Counted from the first letter of the stretch, positions 1-5,662 are shown. The stretch is 28,646 nt of DNA from Candidatus Moraniibacteriota bacterium (GCA_026396205.1 JAPLXF010000041.1:1-28646); one strand, 5' to 3'. Translations and numbers: made by a program. The notes: generated from the letters alone by a model not told the origin.

Positions 1-1
1 G

Positions 2-493
2 GAAGGCGAACTGACCAATTGGCGGGCGGCGCTGGTCAATGGAGAAATGCTGGCCAAAATTTCCAAAAAATTAGGCGTGGAAGAATTTTTAATGATGAGC
101 AAGGGTGAAACCAAAGATAAGGGGAAAGCCCGGACTTATCTTATGGCTAACGCTTTTGAGGCGATTGTCGGCGCCCTTTATCTCGATCAGAAAGAGCAGG
201 GCTTTGCGGCAGCGGAAAAATTTATTCTGGAAAATGTCGTTTGCGAATTGCCGAACATTCTTAAAAATAATCTTTTTGTGGATCCTAAAAGCCGCTTTCA
301 GGAAGAGGCGCAGGATCGGGAAGGCCTAACTCCGTCCTACCGGGTTATCAGCGAAACTGGGCCGGACCATGACAAAAAGTTTGTTGTCGGAGTTTATATC
401 GGCAGCGATTTAATCGCCAAAGGCGAAGGGCTTTCCAAACAGGAAGCCCAGCGTTTGGCGGCAGTTAATGCACTGAAGGAAAAGGGCTGGTAA
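2..493 (+). CDS. rnc: Ribonuclease III, C-terminal part (5' end outside window)
   Basis: RNase III cuts double-stranded RNA in rRNA and mRNA processing. The frame is open from base 2 and begins EGELTNWRAALVN, the segment just after the first catalytic box (ERLEFLGD), so the N-terminal third lies upstream of the window. ANAFEAIVGALYLD is the second acidic cluster: its Glu is the catalytic one, while the usual Asp three residues earlier is Asn, a substitution I believe is common in the family. A double-stranded-RNA-binding domain follows (DPKSRFQEEAQ to the end), with the usual GxGxSKQEAQRLAA helix close to the C-terminus at KEKGW. No start can be chosen. A terminator follows within 60 nt, so this is the last gene of its operon. 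Identification is secure. Confidence 0.95.
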   Translation, partial: EGELTNWRAALVNGEMLAKISKKLGVEEFLMMSKGETKDKGKARTYLMANAFEAIVGALYLDQKEQGFAAAEKFILENVVCELPNILKNNLFVDPKSRFQEEAQDREGLTPSYRVISETGPDHDKKFVVGVYIGSDLIAKGEGLSKQEAQRLAAVNALKEKGW

Positions 494-551
494 GGATAGC
501 TTTTTAGGCCTTAGTTTCTTAGCTAATTAGGAATAAAGTATGTTTATTTAG

Positions 552-581
552 GGTTGACAAGATATCGGTCAACCTTTTTTT
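552..581 (+). terminator. Rho-independent terminator after rnc
   Basis: GGTTGAC (552-558) pairs with GTCAACC (568-574) around a 9-nt loop, followed by seven T (575-581). It sits 58 nt after the rnc stop. The left arm contains TTGACA, but no -10 lies at the right distance from it. Confidence 0.85.
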
Positions 582-594
582 GTTTCTATTTTTT

Positions 595-603
595 TGCTAT
601 AAT
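595..603 (+). promoter_or_regulatory. Extended -10 promoter of the multi-SD transcript
   Basis: TGCTATAAT is a perfect extended -10 (TGnTATAAT), placed directly after the rnc terminator. The expected start of transcription is near 610. The upstream 17-nt window is T-rich with no clear -35, which extended -10 promoters tolerate. Confidence 0.7.
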
Positions 604-650
604 TCAAGCATAACCATGAGGGGAAAAAATAAAATATGGAAGGAGGTGAA

Positions 651-725
651 ATGGGGTATTTTTTCGGCCCTGTTTTTTGTTGTTTAGTATCTTTAAAAAA
701 AGGAGGTGAGCGCCTATCAGACTAA
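651..725 (+). CDS. Putative micropeptide 1 (24 aa)
   Basis: ATG lies 4 nt after a perfect AAGGAGG (640-646). The 24-residue product begins MGYFFGPVFCCLVSL and has a hydrophobic, Cys-containing first half and a KKGGER tail encoded by the next SD. No family is recognised. Its stop overlaps the start of the next micro-ORF, as in translational coupling. It could simply be a translated leader, so confidence is low. Confidence 0.3.
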   Translation: MGYFFGPVFCCLVSLKKGGERLSD

Positions 726-841
726 AACACGATCTCCGGCATCCGCATTTTCGGAGAAAAAGGCATAACAGGATGCGAATTGCAATAATCATTTTATCCA
801 GATTGTATTTTTTCCAGTGCCGAGCGCGCTTTTGCGCTTAG
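716..841 (+). CDS. Putative basic micropeptide 2, ATC start (41 aa)
   Basis: A perfect AAAGGAGGTG (699-708) has no ATG, GTG or TTG at a usable distance. An ATC sits 9 nt after AGGAGG and opens a 41-residue frame rich in Arg, His and Lys (for example HPHFRRKRHNRMR), followed by a short hydrophobic stretch. The TAG stop (839-841) abuts the next SD. ATC starts are rare (infC-type genes are the known precedent), so this is speculative. It is listed because micro-ORF 4 has the same geometry. Confidence 0.2.
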   Translation: MRLKHDLRHPHFRRKRHNRMRIAIIILSRLYFFQCRARFCA

Positions 842-855
842 AAAGGAGGAGCGGA

Positions 856-894
856 ATGAAATCACTAATCCTTCAGCTAATTAATATTTCCTGA
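856..894 (+). CDS. Putative micropeptide 3 (12 aa)
   Basis: ATG lies 6 nt after GAAAGGAGG (841-849). The product MKSLILQLINIS is 12 residues long and its TGA (892-894) runs into the next SD. It is far too short to assign and may serve only to couple or time ribosome movement. Confidence 0.25.
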   Translation: MKSLILQLINIS

Positions 895-911
895 AAGGAG
901 GTGGTCCGCTT

Positions 912-986
912 ATCTCGGAGCTGGGCTCCCGTGTCCGCGGAACCAAGAGAATTCTTGTATCTCCGGGGACTAAACCCGCAGCCTAA
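912..986 (+). CDS. Putative micropeptide 4, ATC start (24 aa)
   Basis: The longest SD of the region (894-905) is followed after 10 nt by ATC and 23 further codons (SELGSRVRGTKRILVSPG... ending KPAA). The TAA lies inside the 10-bp hairpin at 984-1010. A GTG overlapping the SD itself (901-903) would open a different 34-codon frame but has no spacing. Only the paired geometry with micro-ORF 2 supports the ATC reading. Confidence 0.2.
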   Translation: MSELGSRVRGTKRILVSPGTKPAA

Positions 987-1050
987 GTTTAATCCACGGT
1001 ATTAAACTTATGGGGCCAAACGCTTTTAAGAAGCCTGGCCCCTTTTCTTT
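984..1050 (+). terminator. Double hairpin terminator of the multi-SD transcript
   Basis: A perfect 10-bp hairpin (984-993 with 1001-1010, 7-nt loop) is followed one base later by GGGGCCA (1012-1018) pairing with TGGCCCC (1036-1042), then TTTTCTTTT. The second is a strong intrinsic terminator. The first may act on ribosome release or RNA stability. Confidence 0.85.
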
Positions 1051-1072
1051 TCGTGAATTTTTAATTTTGTAG

Positions 1073-1078
1073 TATAAT
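1073..1078 (+). promoter_or_regulatory. Probable -10 element (TATAAT)
   Basis: A perfect TATAAT follows the terminator of the multi-SD transcript. It would start transcription near 1085, just before the long closing helix at 1099. The -35 region is weak. Confidence 0.5.
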
Positions 1079-1084
1079 ATAAAT

Positions 1085-1228
1085 AATAAATTATAAATGC
1101 TATCCCGCACCAAATTCCGAAGAAGAATTGAATTAATATAAAGTTTAGTGCGCGGATTCGCCTAGTGGCTTAAACAAGCAAGTAAGTTAACGTGTAAACA
1201 AGAGAATTGGTGCGGGATGCTCTTTTTT
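1085..1228 (+). ncRNA. Candidate structured RNA (about 140 nt) upstream of smc
   Basis: Bases 1099-1117 pair with 1204-1220 in a 17-bp helix with two single-base bulges (core ATCCCGCACCAA with TTGGTGCGGGAT), enclosing about 86 nt and followed by six T (1223-1228). The interior can form a further stem around GTTTA/TAAAC (near 1143 and 1172) with a GCG-GATT-CGC hairpin inside. The arrangement of a long closing helix, internal domain and U-run suits a small stable RNA or a riboregulator controlling smc. It does not match the hallmarks I know for tmRNA, RNase P RNA, SRP RNA or tRNA. 6S RNA is possible but I cannot confirm it. Confidence 0.5.
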
Positions 1229-1260
1229 GTAGCTGCTCGCTCCGCTCGCAGACAAAAAAG
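1222..1260 (+). promoter_or_regulatory. Hairpin overlapping the smc initiation region
   Basis: CTTTTTTGT (1222-1230) pairs with ACAAAAAAG (1252-1260), closing a G+C-rich loop that ends 2 nt before the smc ATG. The left arm is the U-run of the preceding structured RNA, so terminator-like use of that U-run and this hairpin exclude each other. It could hide the smc start region. Confidence 0.4.
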
Positions 1261-1262
1261 GC

Positions 1263-3578
1263 ATGTTTCTAAAGAGGCTGGAAATTTCCGGATTTAAATC
1301 CTTCGCTGCCAAATCGGCGTTGGATTTTTCTTTTTCCAAAAATGGAAAAAAGGGCATTACCGCCATTGTCGGACCGAACGGTTCGGGCAAATCCAATATT
1401 GCCGATGCGGCGCGCTGGGCCATGGGCGAACAGTCGATGAAAAACCTGCGCGGCAAAAAATCAGAAGATATTATTTTCGCCGGTTCCGGCAAGAAAGCCC
1501 GATTGGGCAGCGCCCACGCGACATTATATTTTGATAATTCAGACAAAAGAATTCCCATTGAATTCGAAGAAGTGGCCATTGCCCGAAAAATATTCCGGAG
1601 CGGGGAAAGCGAATACCAGATCAACGGTTCCCGGGTGCGGTTGCAGGATGTAGTGGATCTGCTGGCTAAAGCCGGCATCGGCCGAGAAAGCTATTGCGTA
1701 ATCAATCAAGGTATGGCTGACGCGGTGCTTTCCGCCAGCCCTTTGGAACGGCGGACGGTGATTGAAGACGCGGCCGGCGTCAAGCACTATCAGATAAAAA
1801 AAGAGCGTTCCATCCGCAAGCTGGAACTAACCAAGGAAAATTTGGAAAAAGTGGAAAGCATAATCGAAGAAATCAAACCGCATCTGCGCACCCTGAAGCG
1901 CCAAGCGGACAAAGTCTCGCAGAGCGAGGAAGTTTACAGAGATTTAAAAAACAAGCAGACAAAACTTTTTACTTTTCTTTGGCATAACCTGCGGTCAGAA
2001 AAAGAAAAATTAAACGCGGAAAAAGAAGAAGCGGGACGAAAGATGATGCACATCCAGCGGGAAACAGACCGCCTAACTGATGAAATCAGCCGGGAAGCCA
2101 AAGGAGCTTCGGCGGATGATAAATTAAGCCATTTGGAAAAAGATCAGCGGGAACAAAGAGAAAAATTACATCAATGGGAAAGGGAACTGGTGGTTACCGA
2201 AGGTCGGCTACAAATTGAAAAAGAACGCGCGGAAAGCGCCAGAATTATTAAATCAGCCGAAGCGGGAAATACCCAAGTGGATATTAAATATGTTCAAGAA
2301 AGAATCGATGAAATATTCAGGGAGCAGGAAAGATTAATGCAAAAAATCCAGCAGGCTGAAAAAATAGAGGACATTCAAGGCATAAAGGAAACAGCGCTCA
2401 TTATCCGGCAAAAACTTTCCGATTTGAAGCGGGAAGTCGATTCGGGCCAGAAATCGGCCGAAGCGGAAATTTCCAAGGAGCCGGTTTCTTCTCCGGTTAT
2501 AGTCGAATTTCAAAAGAAACTGGACCAAATAAGAATGGAAATAAAAACCATCGAACAGGAAATTTCCCGATTAGCCGAAGAAATTAAAAAAGAAATAACG
2601 CTAGACCGGGAAAAACGGCATAAATTTTTCGAATCGGAACGGGAACTGCGGTTAAAACAAGATGAACTTTCCGGGCTCAAGGATAAATTCAATGAAATAA
2701 AAATTAATTTGGCCAAGGAAGAAGTGCGGGAGGAGGATTTGCGTTCGGAAGTCCAAAGAGAATTAAAAATCAATGTGGAAGAATTAAAAAACGAAGCGGA
2801 ATCGGTCGACAGGAATTTATTGGAGCAGGAAATCTCCCGGCTAAAAGTAAAAGTGGAACAAATTGGCGGCATTGATCCGATGGTGATTGATGAATATAAG
2901 GAAACCAAAGAGCGTTTTGACTTTCTTTCCAAAGAATCGGATGATTTGAAAAAAGCGATAGTGGCGCTCAAAGAAATCATCAAAGAAATGGAGCAAAAAA
3001 TCCGGGCGGAATTCGACTCAACTTTCGAAGAAATCAACAAAGAATTTACCAAATATTTCCGGATAATTTTCAGCGGTGGAAACGCCAACCTGGCTAAAAT
3101 TAAAGTAAAAAGCCGCAAGGTTAAGATAAGCGACAAGGAAGCTCTTTTGGAAGGAGAAGAAACAGCAGAAGAAGAATCCGTTGAAGAAAATCCGGAAGAA
3201 GAGGAAGAAATCGGCATTGATATTTTCGCTTGCCCGCCGGGGAAAAGAATTATCGGACTAGCAATGCTTTCCGGAGGGGAACGGGCGCTGACCTCGCTGG
3301 CGCTGCTTTTTGCTATTATCTCCCATAACCCGCCGCCCTTTGCCATTCTGGACGAAGTGGAAGCGGCACTGGACGAAGCCAACTCGCGGCGTTTTGGCAG
3401 AATCATTACCGAACTTTCCGGCCATACCCAGTTCATTATCATTACCCATAACCGCGAAACGATGCGCAACGCTTCCTTGCTTTACGGCGTGACGATGGGC
3501 GAAGACGGAATTTCCAAACTGCTTTCTGTCAGTCTGGACCAAGTGGGGCAGGGCGGGAAAATTTACCCTGTTGAATAA
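1263..3578 (+). CDS. smc: SMC-family chromosome segregation ATPase, short form without a recognisable hinge
   Basis: SMC complexes organise and segregate the chromosome. The N-terminal head carries Walker A GPNGSGKSN (37-45) and the Q-loop-like VINQGMADAVL (146-156). The C-terminal head has the ABC signature LSGGERALT (669-677), Walker B FAILDEVEAALDEAN (693-707) and the ITHN switch (727-730). KVEQIGGIDPMVIDEYKE matches the conserved C-terminal arm of SMC. The protein has 771 residues against about 1,150-1,200 for canonical SMC. Coiled coil runs from about 180 to 590 with one low-complexity break near 392-412, and the roughly 150-200-residue globular hinge is absent. An acidic insertion (624-650) precedes the C-terminal head. 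The start is the first ATG, with no SD. The last codons (YPVE, stop) lie inside a palindromic repeat element. Confidence 0.93.
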   Translation: MFLKRLEISGFKSFAAKSALDFSFSKNGKKGITAIVGPNGSGKSNIADAARWAMGEQSMKNLRGKKSEDIIFAGSGKKARLGSAHATLYFDNSDKRIPIEFEEVAIARKIFRSGESEYQINGSRVRLQDVVDLLAKAGIGRESYCVINQGMADAVLSASPLERRTVIEDAAGVKHYQIKKERSIRKLELTKENLEKVESIIEEIKPHLRTLKRQADKVSQSEEVYRDLKNKQTKLFTFLWHNLRSEKEKLNAEKEEAGRKMMHIQRETDRLTDEISREAKGASADDKLSHLEKDQREQREKLHQWERELVVTEGRLQIEKERAESARIIKSAEAGNTQVDIKYVQERIDEIFREQERLMQKIQQAEKIEDIQGIKETALIIRQKLSDLKREVDSGQKSAEAEISKEPVSSPVIVEFQKKLDQIRMEIKTIEQEISRLAEEIKKEITLDREKRHKFFESERELRLKQDELSGLKDKFNEIKINLAKEEVREEDLRSEVQRELKINVEELKNEAESVDRNLLEQEISRLKVKVEQIGGIDPMVIDEYKETKERFDFLSKESDDLKKAIVALKEIIKEMEQKIRAEFDSTFEEINKEFTKYFRIIFSGGNANLAKIKVKSRKVKISDKEALLEGEETAEEESVEENPEEEEEIGIDIFACPPGKRIIGLAMLSGGERALTSLALLFAIISHNPPPFAILDEVEAALDEANSRRFGRIITELSGHTQFIIITHNRETMRNASLLYGVTMGEDGISKLLSVSLDQVGQGGKIYPVE

Positions 3579-3631
3579 ATTTTGCGGAGCAAAATTATTT
3601 TTCCAGCGGAAAAATTATTCAACAGGGTAAA
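3562..3631. repeat. Y-shaped palindromic element, copy 1, spanning the smc stop
   Basis: A perfect 17-bp inverted repeat (3562-3578 with 3615-3631) encloses two 7-bp hairpins with 3-nt loops, 3579-3595 and 3598-3614, so the whole folds as a three-way junction with almost no unpaired base. The left arm encodes the last residues of SMC and its TAA. The same architecture recurs at 16296-16360, at the end of another gene. This suggests a small mobile or dispersed repeat, not a simple terminator; a terminator follows separately. Confidence 0.85.
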
Positions 3632-3637
3632 AATAAA

Positions 3638-3697
3638 AACCCCGTTGGCTTTAATTCTCTTAGGGAGAATTATTGTTTTAAGCCGACGAGGTTTTTT
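3638..3697. terminator. Bidirectional terminator between smc and the 49-aa orphan
   Basis: AACCCCGTTGGCTTTAA (3638-3654) pairs with the region ending GCCGACGAGGTT (3681-3692), with an inner AATTCTC/GAGAATT stem (3653-3659 with 3665-3671). T-runs follow on the plus side, and A-runs precede it, giving U-runs for minus-strand transcripts. It serves smc and the convergent small gene. Confidence 0.85.
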
Positions 3698-3845
3698 ATT
3701 CTTCAAGCTTATACTCTTTTTCCAGCCCGATGATATACTGAACAGTATCTTCGTACATAGCTGGTCCATGAGCAATAATAGCTGAAGAATGTTTTTCGCC
3801 AAGCACCAATTGCTCAGCACTTACCCGGAGTTCTTCTTCTGACAT
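3696..3845 (-). CDS. Orphan small protein, 49 aa, unknown function
   Basis: The ATG at 3845 is chosen because a perfect AAGGAGG (plus positions 3854-3860) lies 8 nt upstream. A further upstream in-frame start would place that SD inside the gene. The product begins MSEEELRVSAEQLVLGEK and ends KEYKLEE. It is acidic and probably helical (..MYEDTVQYIIGLEKEY), without Cys clusters or a membrane segment. It has its own promoter (3962-3990), a long leader with a hairpin, and a terminator, so it is an independent cassette convergent with smc. No family is recognised. Confidence 0.65.
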   Translation of the reverse strand: MSEEELRVSAEQLVLGEKHSSAIIAHGPAMYEDTVQYIIGLEKEYKLEE

Positions 3846-3891
3846 ATTACATCCCTCCTTGTTTAATAATAATGCCACTTAAAAAGAACAA

Positions 3892-3919
3892 AAGACAACC
3901 TCCTATCGGAAACTGTCTT
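3892..3919 (-). promoter_or_regulatory. 12-bp leader hairpin with an internal AGGAGG
   Basis: In the minus-strand RNA, 12 positions pair (AAGACAGTTTCC with GGAGGTTGTCTT, three G.U pairs) around a GATA tetraloop. The 3' arm holds an AGGAGG that is not near any start codon. It lies in the ~110-nt leader of the 49-aa gene and may be a decoy or regulatory SD. Confidence 0.5.
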
Positions 3920-3961
3920 CTGATCTCAAGTAACTAATTTTGCTGTTTGTTTTCTACTTTT

Positions 3962-3990
3962 ATTATACCCTATTTCAGCCCTATTTTAAA
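3962..3990 (-). promoter_or_regulatory. Promoter of the 49-aa orphan
   Basis: On the minus strand, TTTAAA (3985-3990), a 17-nt spacer, then a perfect TATAAT (3962-3967). The predicted leader is about 110 nt. A perfect DnaA-type 9-mer TTATCCACA lies just upstream at 3998-4006. Confidence 0.65.
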
Positions 3991-4062
3991 GCCTAAGTTA
4001 TCCACAACCTCTTAATTATACTCTCTTTTTAGCCTTTTGTCAATAGCTGTCAAATTGCCCTA

Positions 4063-4091
4063 TTGACAAGCCTTTTTCAGTCAGGTAGACT
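4063..4091 (+). promoter_or_regulatory. rpsP promoter
   Basis: TTGACA (4063-4068), 17-nt spacer, TAGACT (4086-4091). The -10 overlaps a small dyad (CAGTC-aggta-GACTG, 4078-4092). Transcription should begin near 4098, giving a ~36-nt leader without an SD. Confidence 0.75.
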
Positions 4092-4133
4092 GACTAAAGC
4101 AATTAAAAACGGTTTTAAGCCATTTTTTTATTT

Positions 4134-4532
4134 ATGTTAACCATTCGATTAGCCAGAGTAGGAAAAAACAAGCGAGCCCAGTTTCAAATTGTCCTGCAAG
4201 AGCACACTATCGCTCCGGGAGGAAGCCATGTTGAAATTCTGGGAAGCTATGACCCGCATTCCAAAAAGGCAATTCTTAAAGAAGAAAAAATAAAACAGTG
4301 GGTTTCCCAAGGCGCCAAGCTTTCCGACACAGCCTATAATCTTTTTGTTTCCAAAGGAATTATTTCCGGTGAAAAAAGAAAAGTAAAAATTCCCAAAAAA
4401 GAAGTTAAAGAAGAACCAGTAGTTGAAATTCCCAAAGCAGAACCCTCCGCCGCTAAAGCTAAAGAGGACGAAGGAAAAAAAGAAGAAGTGAAAGAAAAAG
4501 CAGAAAAGAAAAACGAGCCCGAATCTAAATAA
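4134..4532 (+). CDS. rpsP: 30S ribosomal protein bS16 with charged C-terminal tail
   Basis: bS16 helps assemble the 30S subunit 5' domain. The first ~85 residues are typical: MLTIRLARVGKNKRAQF, then EILGSYDPHSKKA and IKQWVSQGAKLSDTAYNLFVSKGII. From about residue 85 to 132 there is a tail made almost only of Lys, Glu, Ala and Pro, probably disordered, which makes the protein longer than the usual 80-100 residues. Extended tails occur in some lineages. The start is the first ATG and no SD precedes it. The gene has its own promoter and is not followed by rimM or trmD in this window, unlike the common rpsP-rimM-trmD order. Confidence 0.95.
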   Translation: MLTIRLARVGKNKRAQFQIVLQEHTIAPGGSHVEILGSYDPHSKKAILKEEKIKQWVSQGAKLSDTAYNLFVSKGIISGEKRKVKIPKKEVKEEPVVEIPKAEPSAAKAKEDEGKKEEVKEKAEKKNEPESK

Positions 4533-4539
4533 GACATAG

Positions 4540-4568
4540 TTGACATATTTGAACATATAATATAAGAT
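4540..4568 (+). promoter_or_regulatory. rplJL promoter
   Basis: TTGACA (4540-4545) and TAAGAT (4563-4568) with a 17-nt spacer; overlapping A+T-rich alternatives (TATAAG, TATAAT) exist. It lies immediately after the rpsP stop, so rplJL is transcribed independently with a leader of about 90 nt. Confidence 0.65.
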
Positions 4569-4580
4569 TAGTATAAATTT

Positions 4581-4642
4581 CCCCAGACCTTGGGTGGCTA
4601 AAGCGTAAATCTCAAGCAGGAAACAATCTTGTTTTGGGTCTG
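4581..4642 (+). promoter_or_regulatory. Ribosomal protein L10-type leader RNA
   Basis: Between the promoter and rplJ, CAGACC (4584-4589) can pair with GGTCTG (4637-4642), enclosing a purine-rich domain. Position and size fit the L10(L12)4-binding leaders that control rplJL in many bacteria. The assignment is by context and fold; I could not align it to the family model. The 3' arm shares TCTG with the attenuator hairpin that follows, so the two structures are mutually exclusive. Confidence 0.6.
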
Positions 4643-4666
4643 CGGAAAACGCAGATTTTTATTTTT
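4639..4666 (+). terminator. Attenuator hairpin directly before rplJ
   Basis: TCTGCG (4639-4644) pairs with CGCAGA (4650-4655) around GAAAA, followed by TTTTTATTTTT up to the base before the rplJ ATG. A complete intrinsic terminator touching the start codon fits premature termination under excess L10. Confidence 0.75.
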
Positions 4667-5185
4667 ATGCAGAGCAAAGACCAGAAAAAGAAAATAGTGG
4701 AAAAATTAGCTGCCGATTTGAAAAATTCCAAAGCGGTGGTTTTTTCTGATTTCCGCGGACTTTCCGTCAAGGATATGACCAGCCTGCGGCGCGAATTGCG
4801 CCAGGAAGGAATTGATTTAGCAGTCATCAAGAAAACGCTCATTAATATCGCGCTCAAGGATGCAGGCATAGAGGTAGATGTTAAAAAACTGGAAGGCCAG
4901 ATTGCGATTGCAGTTTCTCAAAATGATGAAGTGCTGGCGGCTAAAATTATTGCCAAAGCGGCCAAGGCCAACGAAAATCTCAAGATTGTCGGCGGGCTTT
5001 TGGGCAAAAAGGCGCTGGCAATTGAAGAAGTAAACGCGCTGGCGAAATTACCAACCAAAGAAGAATTGCTGGCCAAGCTGGCGGGAACGCTCAAAGCGCC
5101 GATTTCCGGATTGGCCAATGTGCTGGCTGGAAATTTGCGGGGATTGGTCCAAGCTTTAAAAGCTATAAGTGAAGCTAAAAATTAA
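4667..5185 (+). CDS. rplJ: 50S ribosomal protein uL10
   Basis: uL10 is the base of the ribosomal stalk and carries bL12 dimers. The product (172 aa) shows the N-terminal rRNA-binding pattern KSKAVVFSDFRGLSV-type (here LKNSKAVVFSDFRGLSVKDMTSLRRELR), KTLINIALKDAG, the central GGLLGKKALAIEEVNALAKLP and a C-terminal helix (LANVLAGNLRGLVQALKAI) for bL12 binding. The start is ATG 4667, directly after the attenuator U-run. A TTG at 4634 in the same frame lies inside the leader structure and is rejected. No SD is present. rplL follows after about 50 nt. Confidence 0.97.
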   Translation: MQSKDQKKKIVEKLAADLKNSKAVVFSDFRGLSVKDMTSLRRELRQEGIDLAVIKKTLINIALKDAGIEVDVKKLEGQIAIAVSQNDEVLAAKIIAKAAKANENLKIVGGLLGKKALAIEEVNALAKLPTKEELLAKLAGTLKAPISGLANVLAGNLRGLVQALKAISEAKN

Positions 5186-5236
5186 TTTAATTGGACATAT
5201 AAGACACATTTGGCTTATAAGTCTAATAATAATCAA

Positions 5237-5653
5237 ATGACAGAAGAAAAAAAGGACAAAAAAGATGAGGTAAAAGTTCCGGCTAAATTCGAAAAGCTCG
5301 TTTCCGAAATTGAGAAAATGAGCGTTTTGGACTTATCCGAACTGGTAAAAATTCTGGAGGAAAAATTCGGCGTCAGTGCGGCGGCTCCAATGATGATGGG
5401 AGCGATGCCGGCGGTCAGCGAAGCTGCAGCAGTGGAAGAAAAAACCGAATTTGACGTCGAACTTACCGGTGCAGGCGCTTCCAAGATCAGTGTGATTAAA
5501 GTGGTGCGCGAAGTTACCGGACTGGGCCTTAAAGACGCCAAGGATTTGGTGGATGCCGCTCCGAAAGTGATTAAGGAAAAAATCGCCAAAGCCCAAGCCG
5601 AAGAAATCAAGAAAAAACTGGAAGACGCCGGCGCGACAGCGGTGATAAAATAA
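5237..5653 (+). CDS. rplL: 50S ribosomal protein bL12 (L7/L12)
   Basis: bL12 recruits and stimulates translational GTPases on the stalk. The 138-residue protein has the N-terminal dimerisation domain (about 12-50, EIEKMSVLDLSELVKILEEKFGV), a short Ala/Met/Pro hinge (AAAPMMMGAMPAVSEAAA) and the C-terminal domain with KISVIKVVREVTGLGLKDAKDLV and the terminal EEIKKKLEDAGATAVIK. ATG 5237 is chosen over an in-frame TTG at 5210, which would add residues not found in the family. The first ten residues are extra-charged. No SD. A terminator follows, closing the rplJL operon. Confidence 0.97.
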   Translation: MTEEKKDKKDEVKVPAKFEKLVSEIEKMSVLDLSELVKILEEKFGVSAAAPMMMGAMPAVSEAAAVEEKTEFDVELTGAGASKISVIKVVREVTGLGLKDAKDLVDAAPKVIKEKIAKAQAEEIKKKLEDAGATAVIK

Positions 5654-5662
5654 GAAAATTAA

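Larger units (their letters stand above)
610..1050 (+). other. Candidate independent ~440-nt transcript with four extended Shine-Dalgarno sites and micro-ORFs
   Basis: The segment is bounded by an extended -10 promoter (595-603) and a strong terminator (1012-1050), so it looks like its own transcription unit between rnc and smc. No ORF of ordinary gene size is present. Four G-rich sites match the 16S-tail complement AGAAAGGAGGTGATCC: 640-648, 700-708, 842-850 and 894-905. The last reads GAAAGGAGGTGGTCC, one mismatch to the 16S tail complement. Each is followed by a tiny ORF (651-725, 716-841, 856-894, 912-986) and successive ORFs overlap or abut the next SD, the pattern of translational coupling. 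Two would need an ATC start. It may be a polycistron of micropeptides, a leader-like regulatory RNA, or a structured RNA that binds the 3' end of 16S rRNA. I recognise no known RNA family. Confidence 0.55.

Noticed and set aside
604..792. 62-aa ORF on the minus strand in the multi-SD region
   Set aside because: No SD or promoter, the composition is low complexity, and the opposite strand has promoter, SDs and terminator.
1085..1228. tmRNA, RNase P, SRP RNA or tRNA identity for the structured RNA
   Set aside because: No CCA-type acceptor end, no tag ORF, no GGAAGGAAGCAGC-like SRP loop and no T-loop GTTCRANYC in context.
2510..3469. 319-aa minus-strand ORF opposite smc
   Set aside because: It is very Ser-rich with the shadow composition typical of an antisense frame of a Glu/Lys-rich coiled coil; smc motifs fix the real frame.
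3696..3845. Toxin-antitoxin pair for the small orphans
   Set aside because: Each orphan is a single gene with its own terminator; no second partner ORF is adjacent and no toxin motif is visible.
3998..4006. Perfect DnaA box TTATCCACA near divergent promoters, possible origin
   Set aside because: It is a single box. No cluster, no A+T-rich 13-mers in order and no dnaA or dnaN nearby. It may still regulate the adjacent genes.
4149..4556. 135-aa Phe-rich minus-strand ORF opposite rpsP
   Set aside because: It mirrors the A+G-rich Lys/Glu tail of bS16.
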